Shown piece after piece: positions 8,831 through 16,454 of a stretch of 64,000 nucleotides of DNA. The DNA comes from Chthonomonas sp. UBA6659. GTDB taxonomy: Bacteria > Armatimonadota > Fimbriimonadia > Fimbriimonadales > Fimbriimonadaceae. Numbering within the stretch: the first letter of the stretch is position 1; every line of letters starts with the position of its first letter. The translations under genes were made by a program, and so were the position numbers. The notes beneath the pieces were generated by a model that was given only the letters and a program-made list of their open reading frames with translations, had not been told where the DNA came from and made no database searches. The stretch lies in contig DKKT01000063.1 of the NCBI GenBank assembly GCA_002455425.1, forward strand, positions 3,361 through 67,360, written 5' to 3'.

Positions 8831-9032
8831 GCAAGGAAGGTGGGAACCCTCATCCCCTACCCCTTCTCCCTCCCGGCACAAACCATCCGGCAAGGGGAAG
8901 GGGTCCCGGAGCGCAAGGAAGGTGGGAACCCTCATCCCCTACCCCTTCTCCCTCCCGGCACAAACCATCCGGCAAGGAGAAGGGGTCCCGGAGTCCCTCC
9001 CGGCACAGACCAGCCGGCAAGGAATTGGTCCC
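8831..9032 (+). repeat. Tandem 82-bp repeat with internal hairpins (two full copies and one partial)
   Basis: A unit starting GCAAGGAAGGTGGGAACCC at 8831 recurs at 8913 (period 82 bp) almost unchanged, and a shortened copy covers about 8995-9032. Each unit holds an inverted repeat: CCCCTTCTCCCTCCCGG pairs imperfectly with CCGGCAAGGGGAAGGGG around a short loop. This fills most of the 346-bp stretch between two convergent genes. It looks like a REP/BIME-type intergenic element and could also stop transcription from both sides. Open frames across it reflect its composition and are not genes. Confidence 0.8.
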
Positions 9033-9059
9033 AGACCCTACCTTGAGGTTCAGAACCCG

Positions 9060-9090
9060 CTCTCCTTTCGATGTTCGTGCGAAGGGAGAG
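9060..9090 (+). repeat. Hairpin element next to the tandem repeat
   Basis: CTCTCCTTTCG (9060-9070) pairs with CGAAGGGAGAG (9080-9090), an 11-bp stem with one G-U pair and a 9-base loop, followed by a G-rich GGTGAGGGTC tail. A related C/G-rich hairpin with a CTCACC flank lies at 25670-25710, so this may be a second dispersed repeat family. Confidence 0.5.
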
Positions 9091-9138
9091 GGGGCAGGGG
9101 GTGAGGGTCGAGTCGGATTTGACCGGCGATCCGTGGGG

Positions 9139-10122
9139 CTAGAGCGCGTTCGGTATCGTCGGAGTGCCCGTCCGGCAGCTCTCGATCGCGGCTTCGGCGA
9201 TCGCCACGGCGGCGAAGCCGTCTTCGGCTCGCACAGGCAACTCGGCGTGGTCACGGACGGCATCGAGGAACCCCCGAAGCTGACGGAAGTAGGGATCGTC
9301 ATCGCCCGCCAAAGGGGCTTCGGCTCGGGTCATCGCCTCGGTCACCGTTCGAAGCGTGGAGGCTTGGCGCGAGTCGTACTCGATCATCCCATCGCTCCCG
9401 CAGACCTCGAACGCAGCCCGGAATCCGCTTGGGTCGAGCCAGGTCGACTCGACATGAGCCACACAACCGCTGTCAAAGGTGAGCGTCGTCAGGGCATAGT
9501 CGCCCTCGACGGTCTCGGGCGTCGCCGGCGACATACGGACAGACCGTGAGTAGACCTGAACGACCTCGCCGAGCGTCCACCGCAGCCAGTCGAAGTCGTG
9601 GACGGCGAGATCGAGAAGGACACCACCCGAGCGTGTGTGGTCCTTGAACCAGCCGCCCGCGCCTTGGGGGGCCTTGCCGCCGCGGCGCATTCTTACCGCG
9701 GCGGGCGTACCGACCGCTCCCTCGAGGACAAGCCGGCGGGCCGTGGCGAACTCGGGGAAGAACCTGACGACCTGGCCGGGCATGAGCGGTGTCGCGGACT
9801 CTCGCGATGCTTCGATCAGTCGCCGGGCGTCGGACGTCGAGGCCGCCATCGGCTTCTCCATGAGGGTCGGTCGTCCAGCCTCGAGACATCGAACGCCGAT
9901 TTCGGCGTGAAGGTCCGTTGGGAGGCACACGTCGGCGACGTCGCATCGGTCGAGGATCTGCTCCAGCGACTCCATCGTTCCAGCCCGGTGTCGGTCGGCG
10001 AACTGAGCCCGTCGATCACGATCGACATCGTAAACGACCAGGTCGACATCCGGCATCTTGCGGTAGTGGTTGGCGTGGACATTGCCCATTCCCCCGGCGC
10101 CGAGGATTCCGACTGTGGTCAT
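9139..10122 (-). CDS. Gfo/Idh/MocA family NAD(P)-dependent oxidoreductase
   Basis: A 327-residue dehydrogenase. The N-terminal Rossmann fold begins TVGILGAGGMGNVHANHY; the family signature EKPMA lies near residue 94, with the catalytic-type lysine; and the C-terminal sheet domain carries GGVLLDLAVHDFDWLRW. Members oxidise sugars, inositols or related polyols. The substrate is unknown and no sugar operon is adjacent. TAAACT lies 8 nt before the ATG, so a leaderless transcript is likely. Confidence 0.88.
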   Translation of the reverse strand: MTTVGILGAGGMGNVHANHYRKMPDVDLVVYDVDRDRRAQFADRHRAGTMESLEQILDRCDVADVCLPTDLHAEIGVRCLEAGRPTLMEKPMAASTSDARRLIEASRESATPLMPGQVVRFFPEFATARRLVLEGAVGTPAAVRMRRGGKAPQGAGGWFKDHTRSGGVLLDLAVHDFDWLRWTLGEVVQVYSRSVRMSPATPETVEGDYALTTLTFDSGCVAHVESTWLDPSGFRAAFEVCGSDGMIEYDSRQASTLRTVTEAMTRAEAPLAGDDDPYFRQLRGFLDAVRDHAELPVRAEDGFAAVAIAEAAIESCRTGTPTIPNAL

Positions 10123-10130
10123 CGGGGCCG

Positions 10131-10136
10131 AGTTTA
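10131..10136 (-). promoter_or_regulatory. -10 hexamer TAAACT for the Gfo/Idh/MocA gene
   Basis: On the minus strand TAAACT is followed by CGGCCCCG (8 nt) and the ATG at 10122. There is no Shine-Dalgarno sequence in the gap. Confidence 0.5.
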
Positions 10137-10161
10137 CCGAGCGAACCCGCTCCCGCACGGG

Positions 10162-10167
10162 TACGAT
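10162..10167 (+). promoter_or_regulatory. -10 hexamer TACGAT before the beta-barrel-like gene
   Basis: TACGAT, then 7 nt, then ATG 10175. It is only 26 bp from the oppositely directed TAAACT box, giving a compact divergent promoter pair. Confidence 0.4.
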
Positions 10168-10174
10168 GCGGAGG

Positions 10175-10711
10175 ATGAATCGGCGCGTTCTCATTCTCGG
10201 AGCCATCCTGGCGCCCGCCTTTGCGCTTGCCCAACCTCGTCTTGCACTCGGGATCAAGGCTGGGGTCTTCTACCCGACGGACTCCGGACTGCGACAGGCC
10301 TTCGGCGACAACTGGACGTCGATCGGCATCTCGCCGGTCCGACTAGAGGCCAAGAATGGAACGCGGCAGAGCACCGACTTTGCGATCACGGCCCGCTCCA
10401 AGAACGGCAATCGGGTTTTCATGCTTCGTCCGACGTTCGGTGTCAGCAAGAGCTTCGACAACCGGGGCGACGGCTCGGTCGTGCCCTATGTCGCGGCCCG
10501 CGCCGGCCTCGCGTACATCGATTATTCGATCGAAAACACGAGTCGCCGATTCTCAGGCAATAAGTTCGGCTTCACGGGAAACGTGGAGTTCGGAGTGGTT
10601 TTCAACCAGCGATTCGCGATTCTCGCTCGGTACGACATGATGCCACGGTTCGACGGCTTCAATTTCAGTGGGTTTTCCCTCGAAGCCGCGGTTCAGGTCC
10701 TTCGGTTCTAG
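10175..10711 (+). CDS. Secreted beta-barrel-like hypothetical protein
   Basis: A 178-residue protein with a clear signal peptide (MNRRVLILGAILAPAFALA, cleaved before QP). The mature part alternates polar and hydrophobic residues, contains GIKAGVFYPTD, YVAARAGLAYIDY and FGFTGNVEFGVVF, and ends in an aromatic residue (QVLRF), as small outer-membrane beta-barrels do. No specific family is recognised. An ATG at 10166 would add three residues; 10175 is chosen because the TACGAT hexamer is correctly spaced from it. Confidence 0.6.
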   Translation: MNRRVLILGAILAPAFALAQPRLALGIKAGVFYPTDSGLRQAFGDNWTSIGISPVRLEAKNGTRQSTDFAITARSKNGNRVFMLRPTFGVSKSFDNRGDGSVVPYVAARAGLAYIDYSIENTSRRFSGNKFGFTGNVEFGVVFNQRFAILARYDMMPRFDGFNFSGFSLEAAVQVLRF

Positions 10712-10764
10712 GCCGGTTCCTAAGTCCCGCTTGATGTCGTCGGTGGCCCTACAATGAAGAGACC

Positions 10765-12210
10765 TTGAGAGTGCCATCCACCACCGACCTCGAGACGGGG
10801 AGCGTTCTCGACCTGCTCTCGTCGTTGGCCGAAAAGAGCTTGGTCGTGCACGAGGACGTCAAGGGCGTCGTTCGCTTCCGACTCCTCGAGATGGTGAAGG
10901 CCTATGGGCGCGATCTCCAAGAAGAGCATGGTGAGGACCAGTGGATCCGCGGTGCTCATCGCGACTACTATGTTCGGCTCGCCGAGTCGATGGAGCCGCG
11001 GCTGAGTGGACCCGAGCAGGCCGACACCCTGGATGCGTTCGAGGTCGACCACGACAATTTTCGGCAAGCGCTGCAGTACAGCCTTCAGGAGGAGAACGCA
11101 GCGGTTGGGCTTCGTCTCGTTGCTGCGATGGGGCACTTCTGGAAGGTGCGAGGCTATTGGCGCGAGGGAATGGGCTGGTGCGACGCGTTCCTGCGCCTCC
11201 CCACGTCGGACGACAATCCACCGGCACGAGCGAAGGTCCTGAACACATTCGGAACGCTTGCCGAGATCCTCGGTGACCTCCGGCTCGCCGGCAAACTGCT
11301 CGAACAGGCTCTCGAGATCCGCGAACGGGAGGGGGATCGGCCCGGTGCGGCCGACACCCTCAACAACCTTGGCGTCGTTTCGGCTCGCCTCGCGGACTAC
11401 GAACGCTCGAAGCATCTCCATGAGCGCAGCCTCGAGATCAGTCGCACCTTGAACGATCCCCGAATGATCGCGATCGCGCTCTCCAATCTCGGCATCGTCG
11501 CCCTCGATACCGGGGACTTCGAATTGGCGCGCAAGCTGTTGCTCGAGAGCCTGGCGATGAAGCGCAAGATCGGGGACCGACGTGGCACCGCGAACACGCT
11601 CAGCAATCTGGCGGTGATGGCGAACGAACAAGGGGACCCGAAGACGGCGTGGCGCCTTCAGAAGGAAGCCTACGAAATCCGTTGCGACCTCGGCGACAAG
11701 CAGGGGATCGCGACGTCGTTGAACAACCTCGGCCAGATCGCGTGCGATCGGGGTGACTTCGAAGAGGCGAAGCGCCACTTCGAAGAGAGCATCGCGATTC
11801 GGCGGGAACTCCGGAGCATTCAGGGTCTCGGCCTCGTGCTCGGGAACCTCGGCAAGACGCTCGAACGTCAAGGCAATCTTCGCGGTGCGCTCTCCCTCTA
11901 CAAGGAGACGATCGTTTACAAACACCAACTCGGCGATCGGAAGGGCGTTGCGATCTCGCTCGAGATGATCGCCAAGCTGTGCGTCGATGCGGGGCAGGCG
12001 CGCTCCGCGACGCTTCTGTTCGGGTTCGCCGTCGGGGTCCGCAAATCACTCCATACGCCCGTGCCGCCGTCCGAGCACCAGTCGTATCAAGAGGCGATCG
12101 AACGGCTGCGCCAGAAGATTCCGACGGAGGAGTTCGAACTGGCGTGGGTCCAGGGGCGCAACATGGGGATCGAGCGGGCGATCGAGATCGCGAATTCGAT
12201 CGAATTGTGA
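10765..12210 (+). CDS. STAND-type regulator lacking its ATPase: winged-helix remnant plus TPR array
   Basis: A 481-residue protein. Residues 8-55 (VLDLLSSLAEKSLVV, then RFRLLEMVKAYGRDL) match the winged-helix segment that normally follows the NB-ARC ATPase in STAND/LuxR-like regulators. After a linker come about eight tetratricopeptide repeats of 40 residues with the signature TLNNLGVVSARLADYERS. No DNA-binding or nucleotide-binding domain is present. The gene starts at TTG 10765, 9 nt after TACAAT (10750-10755), so it appears to be transcribed on its own. It could be a decayed regulator or a genuine TPR scaffold that partners with another protein. Confidence 0.7.
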   Translation: MRVPSTTDLETGSVLDLLSSLAEKSLVVHEDVKGVVRFRLLEMVKAYGRDLQEEHGEDQWIRGAHRDYYVRLAESMEPRLSGPEQADTLDAFEVDHDNFRQALQYSLQEENAAVGLRLVAAMGHFWKVRGYWREGMGWCDAFLRLPTSDDNPPARAKVLNTFGTLAEILGDLRLAGKLLEQALEIREREGDRPGAADTLNNLGVVSARLADYERSKHLHERSLEISRTLNDPRMIAIALSNLGIVALDTGDFELARKLLLESLAMKRKIGDRRGTANTLSNLAVMANEQGDPKTAWRLQKEAYEIRCDLGDKQGIATSLNNLGQIACDRGDFEEAKRHFEESIAIRRELRSIQGLGLVLGNLGKTLERQGNLRGALSLYKETIVYKHQLGDRKGVAISLEMIAKLCVDAGQARSATLLFGFAVGVRKSLHTPVPPSEHQSYQEAIERLRQKIPTEEFELAWVQGRNMGIERAIEIANSIEL

Positions 12211-12265
12211 CCGGTAATCCTGACTGAAATGTGGAACAAGCCTCGGGAGGGGCGGAGTTTTTCGC

Positions 12266-14008
12266 ATGCCACAACGACAGCGACTTGGCGATCTGCTTCT
12301 GGCCCATCGGCTCATCACCTCCGATCAGTTGGAGGAGGCTTTGGCGATTCAGGCGACCGACCCGCATCCGCTGGGCGCGATCCTGATCGAGCGGGGCTAT
12401 GTCGATAAGGCGCTGATGCTGCGGGCATTGGCCGCCCAACGCAATGTCCGCTACTGGGACTTCGACCGCGACGCACCATCGGCGGACGCGCTCGACTTGG
12501 TGCCGGCGAAGATGTGCCGGCGGTATCACCTTCTCCCGGTCGAGCGGCGCGGCGATCTGCTTCTCGTAGCGATGCGTCAGCCCGACGATCTCGATGCGAT
12601 CGACTTCGTACGTAATGTCACTAAGTTGCGAGTGGAGCCCCTGTTGGCCGACGAGGGTGCGCTCGACGACGCCATCGCCCAGATCCACGGCGGGAGTCAA
12701 GAGACGAACATGGACGACTTCGTCTCGCGGGCGATGCGCGAAGTCAAGGAAGACGAGATCCGCCTGGACGGCCGGGGCGAGGACATCGAAGAAGAGGATA
12801 TGCGGCCGGTCGTCGGGTTGGTCAACCAGCTCATCTCCGACGCGATCCGGATGAAGGCGAGCGATATCCACATCGAACCGCGGGCAGGTGCGGCAACGCT
12901 TCGGCTTCGAGTCGATGGCGAGCTGATGAGGAGTGGCGAAATACCGGCCAAGCTGGTGCCGATGGTGGTGACCCGGATCAAGGTCATGGCGAAGCTCGAC
13001 ATCGTCGAGTTCCGAGTCCCCCAGGATGGTCGCATTCGCGTGAATCTCGAGGGTCGAGGCATCGACCTTCGGGTGAGCGTGCTCCCGAGCCATCACGGCC
13101 AGCGCGTCGTGATGCGTATCCTCGACCAAGCCACCGCGCTCAAGAGGCTCGATCAGATGGGTTTCCACCCGAACAACCTGGATATTTTTCGGACGCTGAT
13201 CCAAAAGCCATACGGGATGATCCTTGTCACGGGTCCGACCGGGAGTGGCAAGACGACCACACTCTACGGTGCCCTCAACGAACTCAAGCGGGTCGGGACC
13301 AACATCATGACCTGCGAAGACCCCGTCGAATACGACCTCGAGGGGATCAATCAATCCCAGGTGAACGATAAGGTCGGGCTCACCTTCGCCTCGCAGTTGC
13401 GTGCGATCCTGCGGCAGGATCCCGATATCGTTCTGGTCGGTGAAATCCGGGACCACGAGACCGCCCAGACCGCGATCCGGGCCGCGATGACGGGGCATCT
13501 GGTTCTCAGCACGCTTCACTGCAACGATGCCCCGAGCGCGGTCCCACGACTCCTCGATATGGGTGTCGACCCGTTTCTGCTCAGCACGTCGCTCATCGGA
13601 GTCATGGCCCAGCGTCTCGTACGTCGGCTCTGTCCGGATTGTCGCCGCCAGGGCGCGCCGACGAGCCAAGAGCTCACGTTGATGAATCACTACCTCGGGG
13701 AGGGTGGCGTTCCCCTCGTGTGGCGTCCGGGCGGCTGCCCCAAGTGTGCCAACACAGGAATCGTCGGGCGGATGGCCGTGCATGAGGTCATGCCGATCAC
13801 GACCGAAGTGGGGAAGAAGATCGCCGCCTGTGCGTCGATGGACGAACTGCGCGAAGCGGCCTCCCGGTTCGGTTATCGAACGATGCAACATGACGCCCTC
13901 GACCGGGTCGTCAACGGCACGACATCGATCGAAGAAGCGATGCGTTTGATCTACTTCGATACTTTCGAAGCGGCGATCGACCCCGCGGGATCGTCCGAGG
14001 CCGCTTAG
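12266..14008 (+). CDS. pilB: Type IV pilus assembly / type II secretion ATPase (PilB/GspE)
   Basis: A 580-residue hexameric ATPase for pilus extension or secretion. The N-terminal MshEN-type domain (residues 1-145) begins RLGDLLLAHRLITSDQL and may bind c-di-GMP. The catalytic core has Walker A GPTGSGKTTT near residue 325, the Asp and His boxes (DPDIVLVGEIRDHETA and TGHLVLSTLHCNDA), and the four-cysteine zinc element CPDC and CPKC near residues 455 and 493. No other pilus assembly genes are adjacent. A prepilin lies 19 kb away and a PilZ protein 14 kb away. Its stop overlaps the stop of the next, convergent gene by 4 nt. Confidence 0.92.
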   Translation: MPQRQRLGDLLLAHRLITSDQLEEALAIQATDPHPLGAILIERGYVDKALMLRALAAQRNVRYWDFDRDAPSADALDLVPAKMCRRYHLLPVERRGDLLLVAMRQPDDLDAIDFVRNVTKLRVEPLLADEGALDDAIAQIHGGSQETNMDDFVSRAMREVKEDEIRLDGRGEDIEEEDMRPVVGLVNQLISDAIRMKASDIHIEPRAGAATLRLRVDGELMRSGEIPAKLVPMVVTRIKVMAKLDIVEFRVPQDGRIRVNLEGRGIDLRVSVLPSHHGQRVVMRILDQATALKRLDQMGFHPNNLDIFRTLIQKPYGMILVTGPTGSGKTTTLYGALNELKRVGTNIMTCEDPVEYDLEGINQSQVNDKVGLTFASQLRAILRQDPDIVLVGEIRDHETAQTAIRAAMTGHLVLSTLHCNDAPSAVPRLLDMGVDPFLLSTSLIGVMAQRLVRRLCPDCRRQGAPTSQELTLMNHYLGEGGVPLVWRPGGCPKCANTGIVGRMAVHEVMPITTEVGKKIAACASMDELREAASRFGYRTMQHDALDRVVNGTTSIEEAMRLIYFDTFEAAIDPAGSSEAA

Positions 14009-14544
14009 TTCGTTCGGCGGAACACGAGCTGGGAGCCGGCTTCGTTGACCATCTGCTTACCGTCCTTGCTCAGCACGTAGCGCTGGGTCACCGCGTTGTC
14101 GCCGGTCGCGGGTTTGCCATTGAAGGTCACAACCCTGAAGACCACGACGCGGCCCTCGCGTTCGAGGGTCCCGGTCGTGCGCTGTCCCTCGCCATACGGG
14201 AAGTACATCGTCCACGCCGACTCCGACGTGATGGTGAGCTCCAGTTCCGGCGGCTCGGGCTTGTCCGCACTCTCGGGTCGGTAGCCTGGTCCGATCGGGA
14301 CGTTACCGCGCCATTTCGTCCCTTTGAGTCGAATCTGGGCGATCTTAGGGGCGTCGATGTCCTCGGCAACGTTCGACGGCTGAATCTTCGGAGGCTCGCG
14401 CCGCGGCTTCCGATCGAGGTCGACTTTGAGCTTTTCAGGAATCGGAGTCTCGGTTTTAGTCTGAGTCTCAGGATCGGGCGCCGACCCACAACCGAGGCAG
14501 ACAGCGATCAACGCCGCGATGATCCACTCCGATCTGAGATTCAT
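14005..14544 (-). CDS. Lipoprotein of unknown function
   Basis: A 179-residue protein whose signal sequence ends in a lipobox (AVCLGCGS, acylated cysteine at 19). A proline- and lysine-rich linker is followed by a domain (from about residue 68) with LKGTKWRGNV, SAWTMYFPYGEGQRTTGTL and QRYVLSKDGKQMV. This resembles small beta-sheet domains that recur in planctomycete and armatimonad lipoproteins, but I cannot name the family. It is convergent with pilB and overlaps it by 4 nt (TTAG). Confidence 0.65.
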   Translation of the reverse strand: MNLRSEWIIAALIAVCLGCGSAPDPETQTKTETPIPEKLKVDLDRKPRREPPKIQPSNVAEDIDAPKIAQIRLKGTKWRGNVPIGPGYRPESADKPEPPELELTITSESAWTMYFPYGEGQRTTGTLEREGRVVVFRVVTFNGKPATGDNAVTQRYVLSKDGKQMVNEAGSQLVFRRTN

Positions 14545-14558
14545 CCGTCGATTGAACC

Positions 14559-15689
14559 CTATGGACGCCAGTACTCGGGACCCCAGAGCAGTCCCTGGGG
14601 CGCAACCTTGCGCGACATCGCGTCCTCGGCGTCGATGAAGGCCACGACGACCGGGAATCGCCCCTTCGGGGGATCGGGGCAGTAAGTCGAAGCTCCCCAG
14701 GCCGTGCCTTGTGCGATCGCCTGGAACGATGTCAGTCGCGCGGCCTTGGCGTCGAACGTGAGGCGGCCCTCGAACGTCCCTTCGAACCCTCGGTCTCCGT
14801 TCTCGGTCTTCATCACGAATGCACCACCGAGGTCAAGGCCCGCCCCCGAGGGGCGTGCGGTCAGCTCCAAGGAATGAACCTGCGGCGAGGTCCACATGTC
14901 GGGTTCTCCGCGCACGTTGTCGACGAGATGGAAGCGAGCGATGCGCCGCGCGAGGGTCGGTGGAACCGGGAACGTCTTGCCCCCGGCTTGCCCGGCCGCG
15001 AGCGCAGCGACCTCCTCCTGAGAGATCCAGAGATGATCGCGGTTGACGCGTCGATTCGCGTCCGCGGCACCGGCCGGTACGGGGCGAATCCGGGTGAAAA
15101 CGCGGACTCGAGTCGTTCCGGCCGGTGCTTCGGGGCCCCGCGAGGCCTTCATTTCGGCCTCGGTGGGAGCCTGGCCGGCTGTCTTCGCGTCACGGAAGGC
15201 GACCGATGCACGGTCAAGGAGCCCGGTCACACGCTCAACGCTACGATTGTTGTTGTAGCCATAGAACGTGCCGCCGGAGTCGAGGACATAGAATCCCTGG
15301 GCCGTGTTGCCCTGACGCACGCGTTCAAGGTTCGCCTCCGCGATCTGCATGAACCACCTCGACTCGTCCGTCCGCTTGCGCTGAAGAACATGGGTGTCGC
15401 CGACGACGGGAACGAAGTCCTTGGCGAGTCGGTCGGCGAGGCTGCGGTCCGAGAAGAGGAACTCACGGTCCCAGAGGCCGTTGTTTCACGTGCAGCCCAT
15501 CGGGTGGCCATTCATCAACCACAGGAAGATCGGCTTCTTGCTCTTGGCGGCTTCGGCGCGGGCTTCGGTCAGGTCGAGACGCCACGGAATCGCCAGGAAG
15601 CGCTCTTCGGCGGAAGTCGGGAGCACGGCCTTCACGCGTGCGTCTAGGTCGTCGGCCGGAGCCAGGAGTGCGAAGAGAGCCGAAATCAT
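14559..15689 (-). CDS. Thioredoxin-fold protein with in-frame TGA (candidate selenoprotein)
   Basis: Read through the TGA at 15486-15488, this frame gives 376 residues with selenocysteine at position 68. Residues 1-10 are a weak signal-like stretch. Residues 42-67 (ARAEAAKSKKPIFLWLMNGH, then PMGCT) match the start of a thioredoxin-like domain in which the redox Cys pair is expected, here Cys66-Thr-Sec68. After the TGA comes NNGLWDREFLFSDRS and then VPVVGDTHVLQ, the normal continuation of such a domain. The C-terminal 240 residues are a soluble domain ending LLWGPEYWRP. Codon use stays the same on both sides of the TGA. If TGA is a true stop, this is a pseudogene or a truncated 67-residue product. 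ATG 15689 is 6 nt from a TATGAT box. Confidence 0.6.
15458..15472 (-). promoter_or_regulatory. Candidate bacterial SECIS hairpin after the TGA
   Basis: In the mRNA, GGGAC (15472-15468) pairs with GUUCC (15462-15458) around the loop CGUGA. The loop begins 18 nt after the UGA and its second base is G; both agree with the published bacterial SECIS rules (16-37 nt from the UGA, G at loop position 1 or 2). The stem is only 5 bp and includes a G-U pair, so the structure is weak support by itself. Confidence 0.35.
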
Positions 15690-15695
15690 AGACCT

Positions 15696-15701
15696 ATCAT
15701 A
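15696..15701 (-). promoter_or_regulatory. -10 hexamer TATGAT for the candidate selenoprotein gene
   Basis: On the minus strand TATGAT, AGGTCT (6 nt), ATG 15689. This predicts transcription starting at the ATG. It shares a 50-bp divergent region with the M50 gene. Confidence 0.55.
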
Positions 15702-15739
15702 ACGCATCGTCGGGGCGACTTCGACCGTTATGCATAGGT

Positions 15740-16435
15740 ATGGCGAGTCGCCCGTTGCGTCGCGATCAGTCCCTCCTCTTGGCGGCCAGCGTTGTGGCGT
15801 TCGTCCTTTGGGTCTTCCCGCTCGGCCGGATGCTCATCCTGCCGCTCGTGTATCTGAACACTCACCTCCACGAGCTGTGCCATGCCCTAGCGGCGGTCTT
15901 CACCGGAGGCTCTGCCGAGCGAATCCTCGTCTTCTGGGACGGGAGCGGGGTGACCCCGATCCTTGGCGGTTGGCTACCGGTCGTGGCGTCCGCTGGGTAC
16001 GTCGGGGCGATGGTCATCGGTGCCGGCATGATCTACTTCGGCCGATCTGAGCGCGGGGCAAAGCTGATTCTCGCCGGCGTCGGGTCGCTTCTTGTTGTTT
16101 CTCTCCTGGTGTGGGTGCGCAACGACGCGGGGTGGATCACCGGGCTGCTTTGGGCCGCAGCGCTCCTCCTGATGGCTCGGTTCACCAAGGGCGAAACCGC
16201 CGTGTTCGCCGTCCAGTTCATCGGTGTCCAGCAAATCCTCGCTGCGGGACTCTCGATTCTGACCTTGTTGCGCATCAGCACCGGGACCGAGAAGCAAAGC
16301 GATGCGCAGCTGATGGCGAGCGCGACCGGCTTTCCCGCGATCGTCTGGGCGTCGCTTTATGCCGGGCTCGCGGTGCTCCTGACCTTTCTCACGCTCAAAG
16401 CCGCGTGGCACGAAAAACCCGGCGAACGGGGCTGA
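15740..16435 (+). CDS. M50-family membrane metalloprotease-like protein
   Basis: A 231-residue polytopic protein. HELCH at residues 44-48, within a hydrophobic segment (MLILPLVYLNTHLHELCHAL), is the zinc-binding HExxH of M50B-type proteases. Five or more membrane segments follow. The second metal-ligand motif of M50 (usually containing an Asp late in the protein) is not obvious, so activity is uncertain; DUF-like M50 relatives without signalling substrates are common. It is divergent from the candidate selenoprotein gene and followed 19 nt later by a LolA-like gene. Confidence 0.7.
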   Translation: MASRPLRRDQSLLLAASVVAFVLWVFPLGRMLILPLVYLNTHLHELCHALAAVFTGGSAERILVFWDGSGVTPILGGWLPVVASAGYVGAMVIGAGMIYFGRSERGAKLILAGVGSLLVVSLLVWVRNDAGWITGLLWAAALLLMARFTKGETAVFAVQFIGVQQILAAGLSILTLLRISTGTEKQSDAQLMASATGFPAIVWASLYAGLAVLLTFLTLKAAWHEKPGERG

Positions 16436-16441
16436 AACCGT

Positions 16442-16447
16442 CATAAT
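16442..16447 (+). promoter_or_regulatory. -10 hexamer CATAAT before the LolA-like gene
   Basis: CATAAT, CACGGGC (7 nt), GTG 16455. It gives the LolA-like gene its own leaderless-type start although the M50 gene ends just 7 nt upstream of the hexamer. Confidence 0.45.
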
Positions 16448-16454
16448 CACGGGC

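Noticed and set aside
8831..9032. CRISPR-like array
   Set aside because: Only two full units and a fragment, with no unique spacers between identical short repeats and no cas genes; the units are hairpin repeats.
11600..13891. A 763-codon open frame antisense to the TPR and pilB genes
   Set aside because: It spans two recognised genes on the other strand and contains no recognisable fold, so it is a composition effect.
15486..15488. TGA reassigned to an amino acid throughout the genome
   Set aside because: TGA ends several well-defined genes here, for example the glycosyltransferase (1544-1546) and the binding protein of the metal ABC importer (34866-34868).
14559..15707. Ordinary frameshift or pseudogene instead of a selenoprotein
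   Set aside because: The frame is unchanged before and after the TGA and only this one stop interrupts it; the codon sits at a redox position. Decay remains possible and is listed as the refuting case.
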